The notes under the pieces are model-generated. The model was not told the DNA's origin and did not search any database. It worked only from the letters and a program-made list of their open reading frames with translations. A stretch of 64,000 nucleotides of DNA, from contig NZ_QSIL01000005.1 in the NCBI RefSeq assembly GCF_003469185.1, positions 62,001-126,000 on the forward strand. Reading direction: 5' to 3'. Shown one piece after another: positions 42,178 to 51,016 of this stretch. The position numbers were made by a program, and so were the translations under genes. Each line of letters starts with the position of its first letter. The stretch's first letter is position 1. The stretch comes from Collinsella sp. AM34-10 (GTDB lineage Bacteria; Actinomycetota; Coriobacteriia; Coriobacteriales; Coriobacteriaceae).

Positions 42178-43389
42178 GAGAGTGGATAATCTCCCACTTT
42201 GAGGCCGGGGACTGCGGACAAAAAGTTGGACCGTCAAGGTCCGGTTTGGAGTCCGCATGACATACAGTAGAGCCGTAGTAGAGAGGGCCGGGGAGCTCCG
42301 CCGCTCCGGGCTCTCGTGCAGGGAGATAGCCCGGGAGCTCGACGGGCCGAGCAAGAGCGCCGTCGCGCGCTGGACGAGGTCCGTGGCCGCGGGCGGAACC
42401 GTCGGGAGGGCGGTCGCGAAGATGGAGCTGCCGAAGGTCGTCGGGGACGGTCCGGTGTACCCCGACATCGACCCGGACGACAAGGACGCCCTGATAGAGC
42501 GCCTCGTCCTGGAGAACGCCGTCCTCAGGGCGGTGAACGACGTTTTAAAAGCCGCGAGCCTCGACGGGATGTCGAACAGGGAGAAGACCCTGGTGATAGA
42601 CCGCCTGAGGCCTGCGGGGAAGTGGTCCTTGAGAGAACTCACCGCTTTCTTGAGGATATCGAGGAGCTCCTATGACTACCAGCGGCGCGCGATCGCCAGG
42701 CCGGACCGCCTGGCGCCGCTGAGGGCCCTCGTGCGGCGCGTGTTCCTGGAGGACGGCGACGGCGCGCGCGGCTACCGCTTCGTGGTGCGCAGGCTCCGCG
42801 AGCGCGGCGCGACTTCCGCTCGGCCCTGCCGAACTTCCTGTGGCTCACCGACATCACCGAGTTCAGGCTGCCCTCCGGCAGGAAGGTCTACCTGTCGGCC
42901 ATCAGGGACTGCTTCGACTCCTCGGTCGTGGCGTGGAGGGCCGGCGAGAGCCCGGACGCCGCGCTCGCCAACTCGACGCTCGAGGACGCCTGCGCGCTGC
43001 TCGCGCCCGGCGAGGGCCCCGTCATCCACTCCGACCGCGGCGGGCACTACCGCTGGCCCGGCTGGATCTCGATCTGCGAGGGGCACGGCCTCACCAGGAG
43101 CATGTCGGCCAAGGGCTGCAGCCCGGACAACGCGGCGATGGAGGGCTTCTTCGGCCTGCTCAAGAGGGAGTTCTGGCACGGCAGGGACTGGGCGGGCTGG
43201 GCCCCCGCCCGCTTCATCGAGGAGCTCGGTGGCTGGATCGGCCGCTACAATACGGAGAGGCGCAGCGATGCGCTCGGCGGCCGCACGCCGGCCGAGTTCC
43301 GCGCCGCGCTGGGAAGGGCCGCGTGACGGTCCAGGAAATCGTCCGCAGTTCCCCGTCACCGGGCCTAAAACGGGAAATTATCCACTCTC
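42178..43389 (+). mobile_element. IS3-family insertion sequence, internally deleted
   Basis: The ends are inverted repeats: GAGAGTGGATAATCTCCC at the left (from 42178) and the complement of GAGAGTGGATAATTTCCC at the right (to 43389), with weaker matching further in (TGCGGAC, TGGACCGTCA). It encodes one transposase, now broken. No target-site duplication is evident. It sits between the DUF2975 gene and the Hpt gene at the edge of the RiPP island. Confidence 0.8.
42257..43326 (+). pseudogene. IS3-family transposase with internal deletion and frameshift
   Basis: The first part (42257 to about 42810) encodes the helix-turn-helix and leucine-rich linker (SGLSCREIARELDGPSKSAVARWTR; LENAVLRAVNDVLK) and the start of the integrase region up to GYRFVVRRLRERGA. 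From 42811 the reading frame changes and resumes at DFRSALPNFLWLTDITEF, continuing through the DDE core (IHSDRGGHYRW, then CSPDNAAMEGFFGLLKREF) to a stop at 43326. Compared with intact IS3 transposases, roughly 40-50 codons normally between these blocks are missing, so the enzyme is inactive. The open frame beyond 42811 in the first phase is not coding. Confidence 0.8.
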
Positions 43390-43413
43390 ATAGTCATCAA
43401 GGCTCACAGCCTC

Positions 43414-43770
43414 TTACTCGGCCACCTCGCGCAGGGCCGACATCGTAGCTGCATATTGCTGCTGCAGCGCATGCATTCCCTCGCGAGCGCCGTCAACGGA
43501 GCCGGCACCGCGCAGCGCTTCGGTCACCACGACCGCCGGCTCGTACAGATTATCGAATCCCAGGTTCTGGCTCACGCCCTTGAGCGTGTGCGCTGCCATA
43601 AACGCACCTTCGGCGTCTCCTGCCGCCATGGCGGCCTCCAGCTTGTCCATGCTCTCGTCATCCAAAAACTTGAGGGCAAAGCGGGCAAGCATTTCCTCGC
43701 CCATCAGCCGAGCGCACGCGTCATCATAATTAGCGCCGATCTTCTCATACGCCTCACGCATGGAAATCAT
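43414..43770 (-). CDS. Histidine phosphotransfer (Hpt) protein
   Basis: A 118-residue protein with the Hpt motif AHTLKGVSQNLGFDNLYE; the His is the phosphate acceptor. It lies 23 bases after the GGDEF-REC-HD-GYP gene on the same strand, so it probably exchanges phosphate with that protein's receiver domain. No histidine kinase for it is adjacent. AAAGGAG lies 9 bases before the ATG. Confidence 0.9.
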   Translation of the reverse strand: MISMREAYEKIGANYDDACARLMGEEMLARFALKFLDDESMDKLEAAMAAGDAEGAFMAAHTLKGVSQNLGFDNLYEPAVVVTEALRGAGSVDGAREGMHALQQQYAATMSALREVAE

Positions 43771-43793
43771 GGATTAAAACTCCTTTGGTCAAA

Positions 43794-45674
43794 CTAAATC
43801 GTGGGAAACGCGACGACGTCAGCGGGGCGTGCCAACGTCTCGGCAATTTGGTCTTGCACCTCGAGCAGACAATCGAGCAGCAGCGGGTTAAAGGTGCCGC
43901 ACTTACCGTCCAGGATCATCTGAATTGCCTCCTTGTGCGGGATAGCGTCCTTGTACACGCGCACGCTCGTCAGAGCATCGTACACGTCGGCCACCGAAAC
44001 CACCTGTGCGGCAATGGGAATTTCGTCGCCCTTAAGGCCATCGGGATAACCCTTGCCGTCCCAGCGCTCGTGATGCCAACGCGCAATCTGGTACGCATAT
44101 TCCATAAGCGCATTGCCGGCGTGATGGCTACCCAGCTCAAGCAGCATGTCGGCGCCGATTGTGGTATGCGTCTTCATAATCTCGAACTCCTCGGGCGTAA
44201 GGCGCCCGGGTTTGTTGAGAATCGCATCGTCAATCGACATCTTGCCGATATCGTGCAGCGCCGAAGCCAGGGCAATCGTGGAGCGCTCCTCATTGTCAAG
44301 GGAAATGGTGTCGCTACGCTGGACCAGACAGCCAAGCAGCAGCTCGGTCAGCTTTTCGATGTTCGTAACGTGCCTGCCGCTCTCGCCGTTGCGAAGCTCC
44401 ATGACGCCAGCCATGATGTCGATGAGCATGCGACTGTTCTTGACACGCTCGTTGTACTGCTGGGACAGCAGGCTCGTCAGGCGGCGCTGTTTGGCGTATA
44501 GGCGGATGGTGTTGCTTACACGGCGGCGCACGACACGGGAGTCAAACGGGCGGTTGATATAGTCCGAGGCGCCTAGCTCGTACGCGCGCAGAACCATATC
44601 ATCGGAGTCTTCGCTCGAAATCATGATGACAGGCAGATTGTCACCAACCGATCGGCGCGACAGACCGGCCAGCACCTCAAAGCCGCTTATGCCCGGCATG
44701 ACAATGTCCAGCAGCACGAGCGACAACTCATCGCCATAGCGGTCGACAATGTCGAGCGCCGCACGACCGTTATCGGCCTCGAGGATGCAATATTCGTCCT
44801 TGAGCATCTCGCTGAGAATGACTCGGTTCATCTCGGAGTCATCGACAATAAGCACCAAAGGCCTTTCGCTTTGGAAGGCCTCGATGGAATCGGCATCGGT
44901 CACGACCGTACCGGCTTTTGCCTTAGCGCGGCTCAGTAACTGGACAGCGCGGCCAACGCCCTCATCGACCGTCTCGCCATGAATGCGAACGCCACCAACA
45001 CATGCCGTCAAGCTCACGTACTCATGGCCCGGAATAATCGTGGAACGAACGGCATCGGACACCTGATGCAGGCGACGGGTGAAGTCATCGGAGGGAATAT
45101 TGGGCATGACAACCACAAACTTGTCGCAGCCATAGCGCACAAGCTCGTCAGTCGAACGGATTCCGCTGCGCATGGCTGTCGCCACAGCACCGAGCGCAAG
45201 GTCGCCGGCATGACGGCCACACGTATCGTTGAAGACCCTAAAATCATCAAGGTCGATCATCGCAACGCCGGCATTCATGCGGGCGCTTCGGAGCTTTTCC
45301 TCGTAATACCGGCGATTATGCACGCTCGTCAGCACGTCGGTGTAGACAAGGTCCTCTTCTGCAGCCTCTTGCCCATCGATCGGACGCACCATCAGCAGGA
45401 CATGAGGCTTGCCCTCGACCTTCAGAGGGCGCAGATGGGCACGGTACTCAACGCCATCGTTGAGCAGTTGCTCCGACACCTCATCGGAATCTGTCAAGGC
45501 CTCAAGACTTGCCTGGCGCAAACAAGGGCAGCGATCGCCGGCGAGCAGGCAGTTAGGCTCGCTCTTAATCTGATCGGCCGACAGTAAACGTACCACGGGG
45601 TAGGTCTTCGCGACACGGGCGACCTCGGCGGCAGCCTCCTCGTCGGTTAGATTGACCTCGTGATTATTGAGCAT
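43794..45674 (-). CDS. Three-domain signalling protein: degenerate GGDEF, receiver and HD-GYP
   Basis: A 626-residue protein. After about 105 residues that may form a PAS-like sensor comes a GGDEF domain (about 108-265) whose active site reads YGCDKF at 181-186 instead of YGGDEF, so diguanylate cyclase activity is unlikely. A receiver domain (about 272-390) has the acceptor Asp323 (LVLLDIVMPG) and the Lys/Thr loop region. The HD-GYP-type domain (about 415-610) has SALHDIGK and HHERWDGKGYPDGLKGDEIPIAAQVVSVADVYDALTS, so cyclic di-GMP (or other cyclic dinucleotide) phosphodiesterase activity is likely. Its partner is the Hpt gene downstream. The 211 bases upstream hold short palindromes but no gene. 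Confidence 0.9.
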   Translation of the reverse strand: MLNNHEVNLTDEEAAAEVARVAKTYPVVRLLSADQIKSEPNCLLAGDRCPCLRQASLEALTDSDEVSEQLLNDGVEYRAHLRPLKVEGKPHVLLMVRPIDGQEAAEEDLVYTDVLTSVHNRRYYEEKLRSARMNAGVAMIDLDDFRVFNDTCGRHAGDLALGAVATAMRSGIRSTDELVRYGCDKFVVVMPNIPSDDFTRRLHQVSDAVRSTIIPGHEYVSLTACVGGVRIHGETVDEGVGRAVQLLSRAKAKAGTVVTDADSIEAFQSERPLVLIVDDSEMNRVILSEMLKDEYCILEADNGRAALDIVDRYGDELSLVLLDIVMPGISGFEVLAGLSRRSVGDNLPVIMISSEDSDDMVLRAYELGASDYINRPFDSRVVRRRVSNTIRLYAKQRRLTSLLSQQYNERVKNSRMLIDIMAGVMELRNGESGRHVTNIEKLTELLLGCLVQRSDTISLDNEERSTIALASALHDIGKMSIDDAILNKPGRLTPEEFEIMKTHTTIGADMLLELGSHHAGNALMEYAYQIARWHHERWDGKGYPDGLKGDEIPIAAQVVSVADVYDALTSVRVYKDAIPHKEAIQMILDGKCGTFNPLLLDCLLEVQDQIAETLARPADVVAFPTI

Positions 45675-45885
45675 ATGGGGCCCTTTCGATAGTTTCGCAT
45701 GGTGGCGGTGGGTTCCAAATGTTACAAGGGTAACACCTTGTCGATGCAGGTAAGCACGTGAATGCTGTTACATTTTTATGAGTTGGCAGACGGCGCGATT
45801 AAAGCCGCAGACGTGAGGTTTTGAGCACATTTGTTAACACGGCCGAAACGTTTGCGGGTGAAGTCTGCTTTGGCTATTGCGGGTG

Positions 45886-46683
45886 TTAGAGCCCCAGGAT
45901 GCCAAGGACAGTCTGGGCAGCCGCTCCCGGGCGATCGCGCAGGCCGTTGTGCGCGCCGGGAACCATTACGAGCGGACAGTCCAAAAGCTCAGCCGCCACC
46001 CTCGTGCCCGCCTCGCGAGGCGTGCCAATCGAGAGCTCGCCCAGGAGCACGGCGGCCACCGTTTTCGACGCACGGACGCTATCCCAATCGGGAACGCAGG
46101 TCATAGTAATCCCGTATTCGTTCGCCATGAAACTGCGGCCGTTGCGCAGGGCATGCTTGGCTTCCGCCTCGGTTAACTTGGGGGCCTCAGGGTCCGAATC
46201 GCCGATGGCGCCCAGGAAGGCCCGTAATGCCCTGGAGACCTTTCCCGCGGCGATCATCTCGAGCAAAACCGGGGCCGCGCCCAGACCGGCGCCCTCATCC
46301 GTCACGGCGGGTTCATGCAGAATCGCACGCGAGATTATGGCGGGGTTTGCACGGAGAAGCTCCAGGGCCACCAACGTACCGGCACTGTGCGCGAGCACGT
46401 TTGCCGGAGCGCCAATATGCTCGATAACGACCTGCAGGTCGGCGGCTTGGGCGGCGAGGTCGTAGCGTCCGTCTGCAGCGTCGCCGCTCTCGCCGCAACC
46501 GCGGCGGTCGTAGGTAATGACGCGATAGTCACAGGCGAGCTCGCGGGCGATGCCGTCAAAAAAGACACCGTCGACGCACGCACCGTGCACGCAAACCAAG
46601 GCGGGTGCATCGGACGATACAACCGGGCCGGCATACTCGCGGCAGGCGATCGTAGTGCCCGCATTCTCGACCGTAAAATCCAT
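45886..46683 (-). CDS. Alpha/beta hydrolase
   Basis: A 265-residue enzyme with the canonical fold signs: VCVHGACVDGVFFDGIA (oxyanion region), VITYDRRGCGESG, and the nucleophile elbow AHSAGTLVALEL. A candidate catalytic His is in PGAHNGLRDRPG. Substrate cannot be read from the sequence. No clear operon partner. Confidence 0.88.
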   Translation of the reverse strand: MDFTVENAGTTIACREYAGPVVSSDAPALVCVHGACVDGVFFDGIARELACDYRVITYDRRGCGESGDAADGRYDLAAQAADLQVVIEHIGAPANVLAHSAGTLVALELLRANPAIISRAILHEPAVTDEGAGLGAAPVLLEMIAAGKVSRALRAFLGAIGDSDPEAPKLTEAEAKHALRNGRSFMANEYGITMTCVPDWDSVRASKTVAAVLLGELSIGTPREAGTRVAAELLDCPLVMVPGAHNGLRDRPGAAAQTVLGILGL

Positions 46684-46908
46684 ACTGTGTTCCCATCATC
46701 AACGCCCATCCAGTTGCACGTCAGTACGATTGGATGGACCCGCATTGCCTTACGACTTGTTAACAGATTAACTGTACCCGACCCGAGGCTTTTCATGGCA
46801 CGGCATAATGAGCGACGTGAAAAAACGAAACTTGTAAAGCAAGAGCCCACACCTTGCTTTGGAGCCGATGCTATGCTTAGGCACAATTGTCTTGAGGAGC
46901 ATATGCCT

Positions 46909-47685
46909 ATGTCTACGTTTTTGAATGCCGGCCCCATCTTTGGGCCCGTTCGCAGCCGTCGCCTGGGCCTTTCGCTCGGCGTCAACATGATGCCGGCCAG
47001 CGGCAAAATCTGCACGTTCGACTGCATTTACTGCGAAAACGGTCTCAACGCTGAGCGCCCCTGCCATGAGCCGTACAACACAGCTGCCGTGGTACTCGAC
47101 GCGCTCGAGGTAAAGCTGCGCGAGATGGCAGCCGAGGGCAAGCTCCCCGATGTAATCACCTTCGCAGGCAACGGCGAGCCCACCGCCGCACCGGAGTTTC
47201 CGCAGGCCATCGCCGGCGCCGTCGCGCTGCGCGACGAGCTGGCCCCAAACACCAAGATTGCCGTGCTTTCCAACGGCACGCGCGCCGACCGTCCCCAGGT
47301 ACACGATGCGCTCATGATGGTCGACGACAACATCCTCAAGCTCGATACGGTCGACCCGGCTTTTATCCAGCTGCTCGACCAGCCCGTTGGCCCCTACGAT
47401 GTAGAGCACCAGATCGAGACGTTCGCGAGCTTTAACGGCCGCGTCATTATCCAGACGATCTTTTTGACCGGCGAGCACCGGGGCAAGTCTCTCGATAACA
47501 CCGGCGAGGAGTACGTCGGCCCTTGGCTCGCGGCGCTCGAGCGCATTCGCCCGCAGGAGACGACCATCTACACGGTGGCGCGCGAGACACCGGTCGCCGG
47601 CCTTGCCAAAGCAGCGCCCGAGGCACTCGACACGATCGCCGCACGCGTGCGCGCCCTCGGCATCCCCTGCCAGGTGAGCTACTAG
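46909..47685 (+). CDS. Radical SAM protein (COG0731 type)
   Basis: A 258-residue protein. The cluster motif CxxxCxxC is in CTFDCIYCENG, followed by TFAGNGEPTAAPEFPQAI. The N-terminal GPIFGPVRSRRLGLSLGVNMMP is the signature of COG0731 Fe-S oxidoreductases, related to the wybutosine enzyme TYW1; bacterial members have unknown substrates. I used the ATG at 46909, which is 9 bases after GAGGAG; an ATG at 46903 is closer. Confidence 0.85.
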   Translation: MSTFLNAGPIFGPVRSRRLGLSLGVNMMPASGKICTFDCIYCENGLNAERPCHEPYNTAAVVLDALEVKLREMAAEGKLPDVITFAGNGEPTAAPEFPQAIAGAVALRDELAPNTKIAVLSNGTRADRPQVHDALMMVDDNILKLDTVDPAFIQLLDQPVGPYDVEHQIETFASFNGRVIIQTIFLTGEHRGKSLDNTGEEYVGPWLAALERIRPQETTIYTVARETPVAGLAKAAPEALDTIAARVRALGIPCQVSY

Positions 47686-47726
47686 CAAAACCACGCAGCA
47701 GCCAGTGCCCGCCATCCCGCCCCATC

Positions 47727-47793
47727 AGTTGCGGTGATATAGTTCCTATTTGTGCTGTTAAACCGCTTAAATCGGAACTATATCACCGCAACT
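47727..47793. repeat. TTGCGGTG palindrome family, copy 1
   Basis: AGTTGCGGTGATATAGTTCC pairs perfectly over 20 bases with its complement 28 bases later. Related copies are at 56042 and 57268. Confidence 0.85.
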
Positions 47794-47845
47794 TTTATAG
47801 ACGCGTGAGTGGGCTATACTAGCTGCGGATGAAAGGAAGTTAGCC

Positions 47846-48733
47846 ATGTTTGACAAAGGACCCGTGCCCGGCCGCAACGACGCTTGCTGGTGCGGCAGCG
47901 GCAAAAAATATAAGAAATGCCATAGCACCTTTGATGAGCGCCTCGAGCGCTTGTGGGAAGAGGGCTGGGAGGTTCTGCCCCGCACGCTCTACAAGACGCC
48001 CGCCGATATCGAGGGCATCAAGCGCTCGGCCGCCATCAACGTGGGCGTGCTCGATTACGTAGGCGAGCACATCGCCGCGGGCATGACCACCAACCAGATC
48101 GACCAGATGATCTACGACTACACCGTCGAGCACGGCGGCACGCCGGCCGACCTCAACTACGAGGGCTACCCCAAGAGCGTATGCACCTCGATCAACGACG
48201 TGGTCTGTCACGGTATCCCCTGCGATACGGACGTGCTGCACGAGGGCGACATCATCAACGTCGACTGCTCCACGATCCTGGACGGCTACTTTAGTGATTC
48301 GAGCCGCATGTTCTGCATCGGTGAGGTCTCTGCCGAGCGCCAGCGCCTGGTCGAGGTCACCCGCGCCAGCGTGGAAGCGGGCTTGGCAGCCGTCAAGCCA
48401 TGGTTGCCGCTCTCCGTTATGGCCGAAGCCGTGCAAAAGACGGTCGAGGACGCCGGCTTTAGCGTGGTGCGCGAGTACGGCGGACACGGCATTGGCAAGG
48501 AGTTCCACGAGGACCCGTTTGTGGGCTTTACCACCGAGGCGCCCGATGTGGACACCATCATGGCTCCGGGCATGGTCTTTACCATCGAGCCCATGGTCAA
48601 CGCCGGGGCGCCCGACATTAAGATTAGCAAGGGTGACGGTTGGTGCGTGCGCACCAAGGACGGCAGCGATTCGGCTCAGTGCGAGGTACAGCTCGTGGTG
48701 ACCGAGGACGGCTACGAGCTGCTGAGCTGGTAG
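47846..48733 (+). CDS. map: Methionine aminopeptidase with N-terminal SEC-C zinc finger
   Basis: A 295-residue enzyme that removes N-terminal Met from new proteins. Residues 1-30 form a SEC-C motif (GRNDACWCGSGKKYKKCH) that probably binds zinc and may dock it to the ribosome. The catalytic part has the five metal ligands of type 1 enzymes: Asp/Asp (NVDCSTILDGYFSDSSR), His (YGGHGIGKEFHE), Glu (FTIEPM) and Glu (QCEVQLVVTEDG). The SEC-C version is the usual form in some Firmicutes and Actinobacteria. The palindrome upstream lies next to its promoter region (TATACT at about 47814). Confidence 0.93.
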   Translation: MFDKGPVPGRNDACWCGSGKKYKKCHSTFDERLERLWEEGWEVLPRTLYKTPADIEGIKRSAAINVGVLDYVGEHIAAGMTTNQIDQMIYDYTVEHGGTPADLNYEGYPKSVCTSINDVVCHGIPCDTDVLHEGDIINVDCSTILDGYFSDSSRMFCIGEVSAERQRLVEVTRASVEAGLAAVKPWLPLSVMAEAVQKTVEDAGFSVVREYGGHGIGKEFHEDPFVGFTTEAPDVDTIMAPGMVFTIEPMVNAGAPDIKISKGDGWCVRTKDGSDSAQCEVQLVVTEDGYELLSW

Positions 48734-48805
48734 CCGCAGATGCGCCGGATGCTGACGGGCAAACCCGCTTTGCATCCGGCGTTTTATTTGAACGTTTTGC
48801 CTGAT

Positions 48806-48844
48806 AAAACCTGCCAAAATAAACCTGTCCTTTTTTGGCAGGCT
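48806..48844. repeat. GGGACAG-core palindrome, copy f
   Basis: AAAACCTGCCAAA with the loop AACCTGTCC and TTTGGCAGGCT; nearly the same as copy a. It lies just before the ribosome site of the dehydrogenase gene. Confidence 0.8.
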
Positions 48845-48862
48845 GAGCGGAGATGACTGCTT

Positions 48863-49798
48863 GTGAACATCCTGGTTTTGTTGCCTGTCAACGACCGCCA
48901 TCGTGCGATCCTCGAGTCGAGCGCTCCAGGCGAGGACTTTATCTACACGAGCGCCGACGCCGCCACACGTGAACAGGTCGCCGATGCCGACGTGATCCTG
49001 GGCAACATCGACCCTGGCATGCTCACGGCATGCGAGCATCTCCAGCTGTTGCAATTGCAGACCGCCGGCTATGACGATTACTTGGCCGCCGGCACCGTGC
49101 CGGCTGAAGCTAAGCTGTCTTGCTCGATCGGCGCCTACGGTCAGGCCGTGAGCGAGCACATGTTTACCATGGTCCTTTCCATGATGAAGCGCCTGCCCGG
49201 CTATCACGATTTGCAGCGCGAGCATCGCTGGGAGGATTTGGGGCCGGTTACCTCGCTCAAAAATGCCAACGTGCTGGTGCTGGGCGCGGGCGACATTGGC
49301 GGCCACTTTGCCACGCTCTGCCGCAGCATGGGTGCGCACGTCCGCGGCATCAAGCGCCATCCGCTCGTCTACCCCATTGTGTTTGAGGACATGGACGGCA
49401 TGGACGCCCTACCTGAGCGCTTGGCGGAGGCCGACATCGTCGCATCCTTTATGCCGAGCACACCCGAGACCCGCGGCCTGGCGAACGCCGAGTTCTTCGC
49501 CGCGATGAAGCCGGGCGCCTTCTTTGCCAACGGCGGCCGCGGCGACCTTGTGGTCGCCGACGACTTGGTTGCCGCCTTGGAGTCGGGACATCTCGCCGGC
49601 GCCGCGGTCGACGTCACCGACCCCGAGCCCCTGCCCGCGACAAGCCCGCTGTGGGATGCGCCCAACATGCTCATCACACCGCATATCTCGGGCTGGTTCC
49701 ACTTGGAGGCCACGCTCAACAATGTGGTCGACATTGCCGCGGAGAACTTGCGTCATCTGCAAGCGGGTGAGACGCTCCGCCGTTGGATCGAACACTAA
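48863..49798 (+). CDS. D-2-hydroxyacid dehydrogenase
   Basis: A 311-residue NAD(P)-dependent enzyme. The Rossmann motif GAGDIGGHFATLC is near residue 140, and the catalytic residues are in NGGRGDLVV (Arg), DVTDPEPLP (Glu) and ITPHISG (His). Substrate in this family ranges from lactate-like acids to phosphoglycerate, and is not predictable here. The start is GTG with only weak GGAG upstream. Confidence 0.88.
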   Translation: MNILVLLPVNDRHRAILESSAPGEDFIYTSADAATREQVADADVILGNIDPGMLTACEHLQLLQLQTAGYDDYLAAGTVPAEAKLSCSIGAYGQAVSEHMFTMVLSMMKRLPGYHDLQREHRWEDLGPVTSLKNANVLVLGAGDIGGHFATLCRSMGAHVRGIKRHPLVYPIVFEDMDGMDALPERLAEADIVASFMPSTPETRGLANAEFFAAMKPGAFFANGGRGDLVVADDLVAALESGHLAGAAVDVTDPEPLPATSPLWDAPNMLITPHISGWFHLEATLNNVVDIAAENLRHLQAGETLRRWIEH

Positions 49799-49799
49799 G

Positions 49800-49828
49800 A
49801 ATTACGCCGTTTTACAAACGGCGTAATG
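49800..49828. terminator. Bidirectional hairpin between convergent genes
   Basis: ATTACGCCGTTT pairs perfectly with AAACGGCGTAAT around TAC, just after the dehydrogenase stop; there is no T-tract, so efficiency is uncertain. Confidence 0.55.
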
Positions 49829-49932
49829 AGCCGACGCTGCGAGCCCGCCGTTTGGCCAACCTGCGGCGCTTTGCTGGCGCGGCCCTACCTGTGGGCTCTC
49901 GCTGACCATTATTCGACCAAAGGGGTCTAGCG

Positions 49933-50427
49933 CTATTTAAGCGTTGTTAGATAGCTTCTTGCGTCTTCTACGCTCATTGCTGCGACAGGCGCGTGTGAAC
50001 AGAGTTTGACATCGTTGGTGACCAGTAAATCTGCTTGGGAGCGCATCGCTGCCGCAATGATTAAATCGTCTTCGTAATCGCTATGGAGATTACGCTGCTT
50101 GCTCGCCATCCATATGTCACTCAGGTCGCAGGGTACCGGCGTGGCAAGTTGCGACAACACGTCGAGGCAATCCCATGCAAGTGATGTCGCCGCCACGGCG
50201 GCATCTTGGGATAGTGAGCCATGCTCGCGCCGATACCATGCCTTATGTTCGCTTGAAATCAAATAGAACAGGTCTTTGGACGATGTCGCCGCATACAGCA
50301 AATCCACCTGCGCCGTGCATGCATCGCGTAAAAACTCAATCGCCACCGAACGACCACGTCGTGAGGGAATGAAGTAATCGAGCCACACGTTGGTGTCAAC
50401 CAAGATACGCCTTGGAGCCTCACTCAT
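49933..50427 (-). CDS. PIN domain toxin
   Basis: A 164-residue PIN-domain protein. The acidic active site shows in ILVDTNVWLDYF (Asp near residue 11), the DxxYEDDLIIAAA region (Glu/Asp), and LLVTNDVKL (Asp). PIN toxins are RNases that often cut tRNA or mRNA. Its gene starts 8 bases inside the antitoxin gene, so the pair is cotranslated. It is somewhat longer than the usual 130-150 residues. Confidence 0.9.
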   Translation of the reverse strand: MSEAPRRILVDTNVWLDYFIPSRRGRSVAIEFLRDACTAQVDLLYAATSSKDLFYLISSEHKAWYRREHGSLSQDAAVAATSLAWDCLDVLSQLATPVPCDLSDIWMASKQRNLHSDYEDDLIIAAAMRSQADLLVTNDVKLCSHAPVAAMSVEDARSYLTTLK

Positions 50428-50800
50428 ACAGCCAGCTCATCTCCTCGCCATAGCGATCCGCATAGGCATTCCGTTTGAGCTCTTCGTCGTCCGATGGCTG
50501 AGCCCTGACCATATCGATTCCCGACTCACGGCAAGCGGCAGCGAACAGCTTCGACCCCTGATCCATGAGCTCGAGCTTACGTTTGGCGGCCTTTTCGCGC
50601 TCGCGCTGTTCCGCCCGGGCACGACTGGGCAGCAGGATATCCTCGAGCGCGCCGGGCCGATCAGCCAGAGATGCCGCAAGTTGCCAGAGCGCACGCACCG
50701 CTTGGCTCGGCGTCATACCGGCCCTGGAGAGAGCGGCGTCCCCACTCCTTTTAAGATCGGCATCGAGACGCACGTTGATCTGAGCGGCTGTTGTGGTCAT
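50420..50800 (-). CDS. RelB/DinJ-type ribbon-helix-helix antitoxin
   Basis: A 126-residue protein with an N-terminal ribbon-helix-helix region (AQINVRLDADLKRSGDAALSRAGMTPSQAVRALWQLAA) of the RelB/DinJ family, and a long charged C-terminus that should bind the toxin. RelB antitoxins usually pair with RelE/YafQ nucleases, so a PIN partner is less typical. It is first in the operon and probably autoregulates it. Confidence 0.87.
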   Translation of the reverse strand: MTTTAAQINVRLDADLKRSGDAALSRAGMTPSQAVRALWQLAASLADRPGALEDILLPSRARAEQREREKAAKRKLELMDQGSKLFAAACRESGIDMVRAQPSDDEELKRNAYADRYGEEMSWLYE

Positions 50801-50825
50801 GACCCCTCCTTAATACTTCAAAACT

Positions 50826-50854
50826 ATCATAAAACTCTATGGTAAATACGTAAA
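50826..50854 (-). promoter_or_regulatory. Promoter of the toxin-antitoxin operon
   Basis: On the minus strand TTTACG and TATGAT are separated by exactly 17 bases, 26 bases before the antitoxin ATG. Three ATGCT repeats lie just upstream and could be antitoxin binding sites. Confidence 0.65.
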
Positions 50855-50897
50855 GCATGTATAGCATTTATAAGCATTAGCCGTACTCTGTACACAA

Positions 50898-50935
50898 AAA
50901 GCCGCCGAGGCACACTGCACCTCGGCGGCCACGTA
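50898..50935. terminator. Hairpin between the TA operon and the aminopeptidase gene
   Basis: GCCGCCGAGG pairs perfectly with CCTCGGCGGC around a loop of about 12 bases. Confidence 0.6.
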
Positions 50936-50977
50936 TCACAGATCTAACTCGGTTTCACCCTTTGCATTTGCCCAGAT

Positions 50978-51016
50978 AAAACCTGCCGAAATCAACATCC
51001 CTCTTTGGCAGGTTTT
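50978..51016. repeat. GGGACAG-family palindrome, copy g
   Basis: AAAACCTGCCGAAA pairs with TTTGGCAGGTTTT. Its last bases are the stop codon of the aminopeptidase gene (51015-51017, TAA on the minus strand). The loop is diverged. Confidence 0.75.

Noticed and set aside
42811..43393. Continuation of the first-phase transposase frame after 42811
   Set aside because: The DDE region lies in another frame from 42811, so the tail is an artefact of the deletion.
45675..45885. A cyclic di-GMP riboswitch before the HD-GYP gene
   Set aside because: Short inverted repeats such as GTTACAAGGGTAAC are present but the conserved riboswitch core was not seen.
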